Assembly: GCA_036924085.1 (NCBI GenBank) | Contig: JAVGWX010000013.1 | Span: forward strand, 59,674,390-59,738,389 | DNA length: 64,000 bases | Origin: Ariolimax columbianus | Lineage: Eukaryota; Mollusca; Gastropoda; Stylommatophora; Arionidae | Reading direction: 5' to 3' | In this document: piece by piece, positions 1 to 10,400 of the stretch | How positions within the stretch are numbered: position 1 is the first letter of the stretch | Layout of the letters: every line of letters starts with the position of its first letter | Position numbers and translations under genes: made by a program | Notes under the pieces: model-generated | What the model was told of the DNA's origin: nothing | The model's database searches: none | Seen by the model: only the letters and a program-made list of their open reading frames with translations

Positions 1-13
1 TGTTGTCTTACTG

Positions 14-176
14 CCAAAGATGGATGTGTCAGACCGAAATGTGCAAATATCACAGTCAAGCTGTAAACTAGCGACACAACGCATTCCGTTCTCCAGACTA
101 CATCCTGCTACTTGCAAAGCCTAGTTCACTGCTTGGTAGCAGGAGATTGAGAACAAAAGAAGAAGAAGAAAAAACT
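14..176 (+). repeat. Rep355, 3' part
   Basis: Matches the 3' half of the ~355-bp Rep355 family: gtgcaaatatcacagtcaag.., the acgcattccgttctcc block, a ttggtagcaggagattgaga ending, then a GAA-rich tail. It is truncated by the window edge or by 5' truncation. Confidence 0.8.
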
Positions 177-189
177 GTTGTCTTCAACA

Positions 190-310
190 CACTTTTGTCC
201 CCATACACTGCCTGCAGTGATGAATGTCAACTGGTCAACATCCTACATCAGTTAGAAACCGAATCACCGCTCGCTGATCAACTCTAGACGGATTCCGTAT
301 CACACCCGCC
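190..310 (-). pseudogene. possible mariner HTH remnant
   Basis: On the - strand it reads RVDQRAVIRFLTDVGC, stop, PVDIHH, similar to the N-terminal helix-turn-helix of mariner transposases (QRAVIRFL...IH). It is short and interrupted by a stop. No terminal repeats were found. Confidence 0.3.
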
Positions 311-454
311 AAGTTTTCAGCCATCTGCTGAGCAAGAAATGAGTCGGAGGATAATGAAATTTTGCAAAATTGATGGTTGGTATACACATTATACGTATGT
401 TCACTCGTTGCAGTTTGGTCCGGTTTCATTTGAACACGCCTTGTATATGCTGAA

Positions 455-705
455 TTTGGCTTGGCTTGGCTCATTCTTAATTTCCCACTACCAAACACCG
501 AAAGGGCTTTAGTAGCAGAATGTAGTCCAGATAACGGAATGCGTTGTGTTGTACACAGCGCATCTCACAGATCTCAATCTTACGTTTCTGCCTATCTAAT
601 AGTGTCCATGTTTGACACCGATAACATAACATAGGGATGATTAGCATGTTTATCAGCGTCCATTTAGTCACCATAGTGACACTTGGATGTTCCAGTATCA
701 GTGTC
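455..705 (-). mobile_element. Rep355 fragment joined to a LINE fragment
   Basis: 455-547 matches the 3' end of Rep355 in inverse orientation (ttcttaatttcccactacca). 548-705 reads on the - strand as INMLIIPMLCYRCQTWTLLD, then KIEICEMRC, the post-RT region of the LINE also seen at 12235-12725. It is degenerate. Confidence 0.6.
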
Positions 706-769
706 AACTGATAGTGTTTGAATTCTATTTAACTTTACAACTTTAGTGTTTCAGTCAGGTCAGGTTATC

Positions 770-1088
770 CCATAATCGGTGAGGTCGTTGGGGCAGACAT
801 AAAGACATCTTCACAACCCCACGCCATCCCTTCAGTGGTTGCTACCTGTGCCTACTCTGGTCGGAGATTGATCCATTCTTTTATGTTGTCCTCCCACCGG
901 TTTTTGGGATGACCTCTTCGTTGTCTGCCTTGCACCTTTCCGTGCAGTATCATCTTTGCAAGACCATTTGATCTCGATATGTAACTGTACCAAGCGAGTT
1001 TCCTTCTTTTGGCAGTTGCCAAGAGGTCTTTAAAAGGCCCTATTGCTGTTGTAATTCTTTCTCATATTTCTTCATTTGTAACTCAGTT
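770..1088 (-). mobile_element. LINE 3' fragment (RTE-like, EW-TG type)
   Basis: Near-copy of 41575-41890 in the same orientation. On the - strand the frames read HIEIKW..., KGAR.TTKRSSQKPVGGQH.RMDQSP. This is a degenerate form of the conserved C-terminus of RTE-type reverse transcriptases (GRQRKRWEDNIKEWTGL). Several stops are present. Confidence 0.7.
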
Positions 1089-1104
1089 TTTATATCTTGA
1101 ATGT

Positions 1105-1341
1105 GGGGACGGCGTGGGCTAGTGGTTAAGTGGCATGGCTCACAATCTGAAGGTGCTGGGTTCGCTCCCCATCACAGTATTGGCCGTTACCCCGGGGAAA
1201 CAAATCCATAGAAAATGCAGGAGGAAGCAGACCCTTACATAAAATGCATGCCGAAGTCGGATGCACTGGGCCAACAGTAAAAATAAAAACCGTAGTGCAA
1301 CACATACCACCTTAGGGAATAGAGAAATAAGGCGAACACAA
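1105..1341 (+). mobile_element. SINE-1 (tRNA-derived), full length
   Basis: Head carries Pol III A box (ctagtggttaag) and B box (gggttcgctcccc); the body runs to ataaggcgaacac and an A-rich tail. It is flanked by an atcttgaat duplication (about 1095 and 1358). Consensus features are shared with at least eight other copies in the window. Confidence 0.88.
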
Positions 1342-1395
1342 AAAAGAACAAAAAACATCTTGAATACAAACTGGAAAACAAAATTAATACCTCAC

Positions 1396-1475
1396 CTTCT
1401 TTCCATCAATATGTTGGTCATCAAGGGTAGGAATCTGTTAAATCTAATGTATCCGGTTGGTTCTTCCTCTTCAAT
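1396..1475 (-). CDS. EFCAB2: EFCAB2-like exon 3 of 3 seen
   Basis: 80 bp, acceptor ttttgtcag, donor AG/gtgagg on the - strand. It encodes IEEEEPTGYIRFNRFLPLMT and NILMER, ending with two bases of a further Arg codon. A SINE-1 copy lies 55 bp beyond the donor. The intron before this exon is 7.4 kb and holds an RNase H LINE and three mariner remnants. Confidence 0.92.
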
Positions 1476-4400
1476 CTGACAAAAATAAAATCAACATCAA
1501 AATTTGTTTCAAACAGTTTTCCTTTGGCACCTTTTTCTTCTTTGTCGTTTGATCTCAAACTCCCGCTACTAAGCCCTGAACAGGGCTTTGCAAGCAGGTG
1601 AATATAGTCAGGAGAACAGATTGTATTGTTTTGTAGTTTACAGCTTTACTGCAATATTTGCCCCTTTCGGTCCGACACATCTTGGTTTGGCTTAGTTCGT
1701 TCTCAATCTCCCACTTCCAAACCCTAAAAAGGGCTTAAGTTGCAGAATGTAGTCCGGATAACAGAATGCATTGTATCATAGTTTACAGCTTGACTGCGAT
1801 ATTTGTACCTTTCAGTCCAACACATCTGACTTCAGCAAGCATTGTTTAGTACCTGGTTAGCATTCCCTCTTCAATCCCTTCTCCTTAGCCAGTCTGCCCT
1901 GCTGCAGCCTGTTATCCAGGATCACCGCATGGAGGTGTAGAAGGGTCTTGGCAGCTCTGGTTTGCTGAACCCTGACGCTAGCAGTTAGCTATGAGCCAGT
2001 GACTGCTGCAGCTCATGGGCTGCTCAGCATCTTGTCCGACACATCTGACATCAGCAGGCATTTTTGGGTACCGGTTTAGTCTTCCCGCTTCGATCCCTTC
2101 TCCTTAGGCACCCTACCCTGTTATCCAGGATCACAATGTGAAGTTGGAAAAGGGTCTTGGCAGCTCTGGGTCGCTCACCTCGTTGCTAGCAGTCAGCTTA
2201 AGGGCGCTGATCGCTGATCATCATGATCACTTTCTTTGGCATAGAAAAGATTGTTTGTTCATGACAACAATCACAAGACAACAGAAAAGAGCAACAGAAA
2301 AGAAAGTTGATTTTTTTTTTTTTTTGCGTTCGCCTTATTTCTCTGTTCCCCAAGGCAGTGTGCATTACACTATGTTTTTATTTTTGTGCCTGTCGGCCCA
2401 GTGCATCTGACTTCAGCAAGCATTTTATGTAAGGGTCTGCTTCCTCCTGCATTTTCTAAGGGTTTGGAGTAATTTCTAATTGTTCTTCTTTTGTTCTACT
2501 GCCCTTGTCCCTCGGCATCGGAGATAGGTGGGATGAGTAGAGTTCTTGTTGTCGCCAAGTGGGAGGCTTGTACTGTCATCGGGTGTAACGTCGAGGTCTG
2601 CCCCTTGCTCTTGGACTGGAAACTTGCACATGATAGACTTGATTCAGGCTGGTCATAATCCACTCTGACTAAATTACTTGATTTGTTGTGCTTCAGTGTA
2701 GTTACCAACTGGGTTTGTCCCCACTGTCTGCCTCAGCGTGGTGTTAATTACCGCCTTGAGAATTTGAGAAATAAGGCGAACACACAAAAAAACAAAAAAC
2801 AAACTGCAAAATAGAACTGAATATATGTACACAATTTTGTTGCTGAGGATGTTCTGAGAAAATACAATGCACAAATTAAGCTGATGACGTGCATCAGAAT
2901 CTGCATCTTTAGACATGTCATGAGAATGGAATGGTTATTACACAATGTTACAATAGTCTGCATGTCAATTTGTACCAAGTTTAGAAAGCCTATATCAAAG
3001 TACTTATGTATGTTCTTAGGGAGAGCATGTGGTCAAGGGGCTGTGCGTTTGGTTGACAATTTCAATATCAGGTTCTTCTTCTTCATCATCGTATGCAGTC
3101 AGACAGTAACCATTATTTTTTCAAAAAAGGCAGCGGTCATCCTGAGGCTGTCGACACTGCCATAGAGCTTGTCTAGTGTTGCCACTGGTGATGGCCACAT
3201 CTGCTCTCTCTGATCCTCGTATGTCGGGCAGTTTTGCAGCAAATGCTCAGTGGTCATTTTCCCGGTCCCACACGGGCATTCGTCGGCGCCACCTATCTTC
3301 AATTTGTTGATTAGGTGGTAGCTCAGTCTATTGTGGCCAGTGCGAAGTCTGAAGACCACGACCTGCTCTCTTTTGTTCAACTGGTAATAGGCATCGTTTT
3401 TGGTGTAGCCAGTATGTTCGGTTTCCCATTTGGTCATGTATCTAGCTCTAATAAGCCGTTTTGACTCTTCGTATATCATACTAGTATCTGGTTGTGGTAG
3501 TTTTGCACCTTCTTTTGCCAGTCTGTCTGTCTCCTCGTTGCCTAGGATGTTGCAGTGAGATGGAACCCACTGTACCACTACCCTTTTTGGTGCAGACTGC
3601 TGGCATAGTTGACAGAGTACTGCTCTTAAATCATTAAGTTCAGTATTTTTCTGGCTTGTCAGTGCTGTGACTATGGCCAAGGCATCTGTAAGCAGGACTA
3701 TGTGGCTTTCATTCCTTTTACCTGTCACCATTTCTTCCACTGCCGCCCTCAGTGCCTCTGCCTCCGCTCTGAAATTGCTTGTATATTTTCCAGTAGCGAA
3801 TGACAGTGTAATTTTTCTGCCATTTGGTAGGTTCAGAAATGCTCCTGCCCCTCCGTTCTGTGTTGTATTTGTTACGGAAGCGTCAGTATATGCATGGGTA
3901 GTTTTCCGTTATGTAACTCAGGGTAGTATCTCTTCTTTATTTTTCAGACTGGCAGTTTTTGTTTCCAATACCTGGTATATTTTCTACCACCTCTGGAAAT
4001 ATATGCTGCCTCCAGGTAGGTTGTCGTCCAGTAGTGATGGGCTTTGGTGTTGTTAGTGCGTTCATTGGGTCTTTGTGCATCTTAGCTTTGGCTATTTCTG
4101 CAAAGTTTCTCCGCTTTAGTTTCCCATTTCCCAAATTGTTTAGTCTCTTGTGCATTGGATGGTCAGTCAGTCTTCTGAGTTTCTCTGATTGCAGCTGGGC
4201 TCTGCAGTCTCTTCTGTTGGTCATGGATTGCAGTTTTGTAATCTTTTCAAGTTCTACAATTGGCGTTGACTTCATGCCTCCTGTTATAACTCTCATGGCT
4301 TGGTTTTGGAGTTTGCTAATTTTATCGAAGTTCGCCTTTGCTGCTGTTGTCCATGCCGCAATGCCATACTCGAGAACTGGTCTCACTCTTCCAGTGTACA

Positions 4401-7400
4401 GTTTCTTTAGTATACTTTCGTCTGCTCCCCAGCTTGTGCCAGCAAGTTTCCTCATGATTGCCATTCTTTCTGTGGCTCTCATTCGGTTTCTCTCGATCTG
4501 ACTTTTCCATGTCATGCGCCGATCAAATGTGACTCACAGGTAGTTTGGGTTGTCGTTTGGCTGCAGGTAATTGCCGTTTAGACTTAATTTGGTGTTCTGG
4601 GGTTTGATTGATAGCGAGAATATTGTACATGTCGTTTTTTCCTCGTTTATTTTGACCAGCCATGAGTTCGCCCACTCTTCCAGCGATGTTAGGGCCTGCT
4701 GCATCCGATTTCTTGCTATGGTGAGATTCTTTTCAGAGGTCCACATAGCCAGATCGTCTGCAAACATTGAGCTATGGACTCTTCTTGGTATATTCTCTGT
4801 AATATCATTTATATACACCAGGAAGAGTGTGGGTGACAGTACTCCCCCTTGGGGTACTCCCTGCTCAAGTGTCACCTTTTTGCTCATCTGCCCTTGTACT
4901 TGAACTCTGGCCGTTCTGTTTTTGAGGTAGTGACTCATCCATTTGTACATTTTCCCACAAACTTCACTTCTTCGTAGCTTGACTCTAAGTCCCTCTTTCC
5001 AGACTTTGTCAAATGCCTTTTCCAGGTCCACCCAAACCGCTACTGTGTGCTTTTGCTCCTGGTAGGCATCTTCTATTTCCTGGGCTATGAGGATGACCTG
5101 GTCTTCGGTGGATCTGTGTTGTCTAAAGCCTGCTTGCTGTGGAATTAGTATGCGTTTTTCTTCCAGATGCCACATCAGTCTGGTGTTTATCATACGTTCC
5201 ATCAGTTTGCCGACACAGCTCAGTAGGCTGATAGGCCTGTATCCATTTGGATCTGTTTTGTCTTTTCCTTTCTTTGGTACTGGTACAAGTACTGCATCTT
5301 TCCATGCCTGGGGTACAATGCCACTTTTCCAGCTTTGGTTCAGGACTGATAGCAGTTTCCTCTTTGCTGTTTGGCCCAGCCCCATCAGCATTTCGTTTGT
5401 TATCCCGTCTTTTCCGGGAGATTTCCGTTTCTTTAATGTTCTCATGGCCTCTTCCATTTCGTTCATTGTTAATTTTGCCATCATATGCTCTTCTGGTGCC
5501 ATATTGATGTTCTCGTGCCCCTTTTGCTCCTCATTAATGTCTGTATGCCTATCTGCAGGGACATCTATGTGATTCGCTCTGGCATAGTGTTCAACAAAGG
5601 CGTTTGCGGCTTTTTTTCCAGTGAGCAAGTTTTCGCCCTGCTTGATGGTAATTTTTTTGTTTGATGGAGTTTCGTCATTCATGGCTCTGACTAGCTTCCA
5701 TAGTTTGTTCCCTTCTTTGTCTTTTTTTTTTTTTTTTTTTTTTTGCTTTCGCCTATTTCTCTATTCCCCAAGGCGTATGTGCATTACACTGTGGTTTTTA
5801 TTTTGCGCCTGTCGGCCCAGTGCATCTGACTTCAGCATGCATTTTATGTAAGGGTCTGCTTCCTCCTGCGTTTTCTAAGGGTTTGCTTCCCCGGGGTAAC
5901 GGCCGGTGCTGTGATGGGGATCGAACCCAGCACCTTCTGGTTGTGAGCCGTGCCACTTAACCACTAGGCCACGCCGTCCCCCCTTCTTTGTCTAAGTTGA
6001 GGCTTTCTGTTTTGTTTTTCCAGCTTTCTCTTGCTGTTAATATCAGGTTCAAATCGCAGGCTTGGTTTGCCAGACTGGGCATGTTATTAGTTTTTTCATG
6101 GTATGATTGCTTCTCCCAACTGGAAGAGTATGTACAACGGAAAATCCTATTTCAAGACACAAAATGGCTCTTTAGCAATACTTCATGTAGGGATTGTGAT
6201 GATCGAGCAGTATGCGCATGTGTAATATAGAGTACAACATGGCCGCCACACTGTTGACTTTCACCGTAGAAGAACAACAAGGTGTTATTCGTTTTCTGGG
6301 GGTGTGAAACCTTCTGAAATTTACAGAAGAATGAAGGCTCAGTATGGAGACAAGTTGTTTGAGCAGAGGAGAGTGTATGGATGGGTAGAAAGATTTCAAA
6401 ATGGAAGACAAAACATCATTGATGAACCGTGGTGTGTGAGACTAGCAAACATGGCAACTGACACAGAGAAACAGCAGATCAACCAGCTTGTCTGTGGCAA
6501 CAGGTTAGTCACTATTTATGAAATAGTTGTAGATTTCAACATGAGTCACTGCGCTGTGCACTAAATTGTCAATGATGACCTTGGATTGTAGGTAAGTGTA
6601 GCAGATGGGTCCCAAGGCAGCTGACAATGAGATTGCTGTGCAAAATTGATTAAAGATCACACCAAAAGACTTTTTTCTAGAGGACATCCATAAGCTAGTG
6701 AACAGGTGGACAAAATATGTTGTCAGGCACTGGATTATGTCAAAAAATAAGACATAAAATTTCTGGTTCCATTTTTGTAATAAAACTGCTGTAACTTAAT
6801 GACTGTTCCTCGTACTTTACACATTACAGGTAACCAATACAAATTGATATCTATACAACAGGCAAATTTACAAAATATGAATTGAGATTACTAGACAATT
6901 CAGCATCATCATTGCATTGAATACAGGCAATCAACAACAGGTGGCAGCATAGCTAAGTGGTTAGTGGTATGGCTCACAAACCAAACTTGCATGTGTTTGA
7001 ATTCAGATTAGAATTGTATAATTTTGTTTGTTAGTTACATACAAGGAGCGTTCAAATCAAACCAGGACTTTTTGTTCTAGTTCTACCTGAATGGGTTATA
7101 GCGTGCTGGAACTACCACCATTAGTTAGGGGCACTTGTGCCCTATTACTGCTAGGTAGCCAACTTGCCATGGGCCAGTCACGTGACAGATAAATAAAAAT
7201 GGTGGACAACACTTAGTGCTTGCATGGAACAACATGTTGTGATGAAGTTTCTTGCAAAAGAAGGCGTGAAACCTGCGGACATTTACAGAAGACTGCAATC
7301 ACAATACGGTGATGAGACACTCCCCAGCAGTAAGACATTTGAATGGTGTAAGCGTTTTAGAGAAGGCCGCATATCAATGAGTGATGATCCCGGCCATGGT

Positions 7401-10400
7401 GGCTATCAACTTACCCTAGTCATTCCTGTGAATATCCAAATTGTGGAAAACTATATCCTGGAAAATCGATGCATAACCTGTCGCAAAATTGCACAAGAGG
7501 CAAGTCTTTCTCTGGGTACGGTGAACACTATTATTAATGAACATTTGCATTTTTGGAAGGTTAGTGCATGCTGGGTGCCAAAACAGCCGTCTGCTTTTGA
7601 CCAGCAGAGAAGAGCAGAGCATCCTGTCTTGGATTGGTTCAGACATACTGACAAATCTTTCTATGCTGAAGCTTTTCAAGCATTACTTAAACGCTGGGAT
7701 AAGTGCATAAACATTGCAGTAGATTATATAAAAAAAATTAATAGCATTTTGACTACTGAAAAGAAAAAAATTTACCTCACAAAAAAAAATACAGGATATA
7801 CTTCAACGCCCCTTGTATATTAAGTGTTTATGGTACAATGTAACGGTATGTAACAAAAACTGTATGATTCTGACGTTGTGTAACAAGAAACATGTAGTTC
7901 CTACTTATATGGGGCCTGTTATAAGTCTTTACCATGAGTAGAAAAAGAAAGTTGAAATTTGGCACATTGCTTATTCCTTCTCAATATAACCACCACCGGA
8001 GTTTATACATTTCTGCCATCTCTGTGTGACTTTGAAAAGAGCTTCAGAATAAAGTAACCTATTTTTTCAACTAAACCAGTTATTACAAGTCAGTATGACA
8101 TCTTTGTCACTGTCAAAATGATTTCCTTTTAGCTGTTTTTTTAAGTTTTGGGAAAAGAAAACATCTGGATCATAATGGTGAACCCAAGTCTCATCTACTG
8201 TCACCATGGTCGGCAACATGTTTTTCGACCAACACATTTTGAGCAACTGGCCACAGCAATCAACCCTGGTTTCTGTTCAGATGTCAGCAGACGCGGGATC
8301 CAGCGGGCACACACTTTTCCTCATGTTCAGTCTGTTGTGTAAAATTCTAAAAACTGTACTTTCATTCAGTTTTGCTAACCTAGATATCTTTGATTAATCT
8401 ATTCTGGTCAATGATTTTCTTCACTCTTGCAGCATTTTCATCGCTGTACTCTGAGGATTTTCTTCGTGATCTTGGAAAATCAGCAACATGAGAACGACCA
8501 CTCTTAAACTGCCTACACCAGTTTTTTACAGAAGCATACGAAGGATAGAATTCCTTAAACAACACTCGTTCCATCTCCCTGTGTGTTTCTGTAGGTGTTT
8601 TTCCCTGCAACATCAAGAATTTGATCACAGTTATGGCCTCTGATTTCACCATTGTTCTGACAAACCGTTAGAGTAGCAGATCCGGTTAATAGGGTGTGTT
8701 GTGCCATGCACCATACCGTGTAAAGCCGTCGAGGAGGGAAATTCATTTTTCTCAATTCCAGTACAAATTGAATGAGTTACATATGTGCCAAATTTCAACT
8801 TTCTCCTTCTACTCCTTCATATTCAGGGTAAAGACTTATGACAAGCCCCTTGTATGTGTTGTTAAACAAATGTTTTGTGCCCTACCTCTGTAAGCATATC
8901 GTGTAGTTCAGCTTCACTGGGGCAGCAGTAAAGCGATCTGACGATTGTACCCACTTCTCTGAAAAGGAATGATTTGCAACCATTTAAAATATCTATGTCC
9001 GAAAAAACTCTTATAACATTCAATCAGCTTTTTCCTATTCTTATGGGAAGGAAGACTAACGTCTGGTCAGGCAAAATATGCTGGCCAAGACCCTCACCTC
9101 AGCTGTCTCCCTGGAAACTGGCTGTTTTCATGGTAACCTTGCTAGTGAGGTGAGAGATTGACATGATCCCCTTAGTAGTGAGTGACACGCAGATGAAGTC
9201 AAAGCATAGCACAACCGCCTGGAGGACACTGCTCCACTTTCATCAGCACGCTCAGAATGTGAGGAAACCTACACATTGTGGGTAATCGAAACAACAACAA
9301 TAACCTATTCTTATAACATTCAATTATAGCCATTCTATTCTTCTAACATTCAATCATATCCTTCCTATTCTTCTAACATTCAATCATATCCTTCCTATTC
9401 TTATAACATTCAATCATATCCTTCTTATTCTTCTAACATTCAATCATATCCTTCCTGTTCTTATAACATTCAATCATATCCTTCTTATTTTTGCATAAAT
9501 AAGAGAATGAGGCCTCCCCAGCTGTTGGCTTCATTGCAGGATACCAGCACCAAAGCATTTATGTGCTCTTGTAAAGTTGGTTTCTGTAACAGTTTGTTCT
9601 ACACAATGATGTTGCCAGCCCCATGTACAACCTTAATTAGTCATGTTTTAGAAATGTATAGAAAGATATAGTGTGCTTATTTCCTCTCGAAAAATGGTTT
9701 GGGATCTTATTTTTTTTCCTCGCGTTCACCTTATTTCTCCATTCCCCAAGGTGGTGTGCTATGTTTTTATTTTGCGTCTGTCGGCCCAGTGCATCTGACT
9801 TTGGCATGCATTTTATGTAAGGGTCTGCTTCTTCCTGCATTTTCTAACGGTTAGCTTCACCGAGGTAACAGCCGGTGCTGTTTATGAGCCGTGTCACTTA
9901 ACCACTAGCCCATGCCGTCCCCGGGTTGGGATCTAATAATAATAAGTAAAATAGACGCAAGTGTAGATGGCGATAGCATCAGACATGTGTATTCAGATCT
10001 GACCGCATATGACCATACAGTCTGATCTGATGGCAACAAATTTGATTGCGTGTGGGGCACGTGTGGACTGGATTACTGGTTGACTCGTTCTTCAGCAGCG
10101 GTTATACCGTTGCAAGTACCAATTTCTTTTCCAACGGTCTCTGTCTTGGGCCACGGTGGACCAGTGGATAATGAGTCGCCCATCTGTGGCATTCTGAATG
10201 TTGCTGCGGGATGTAAGGGAGTCGGACCGACGTGTTGGTGGTCGTCCCCGTGGTCGTTTCTTGTCTCTTGGGTACCATACTGCTATCGCTGTGCTCCAAT
10301 GATCGTCAGTTCTTCACAGTAAATGCCCTCCCCAGCAATGTTTCATCTTGTCTGCATAAATAACTGCATCTTCCCCCAGGGGCAATTGTCGTATGTCCGA

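Noticed and set aside
1105..1180. Functional tRNA gene suggested by A and B boxes
   Set aside because: The same head is repeated at least nine times with a common non-tRNA body and A tail, does not close an acceptor stem, and has target duplications: it is a SINE.
3959..4501. 180-codon frame on the + strand and similar long frames opposite LINE coding
   Set aside because: Shadows of the LINE reading frame on the other strand; they carry no domain and repeat at each LINE copy.
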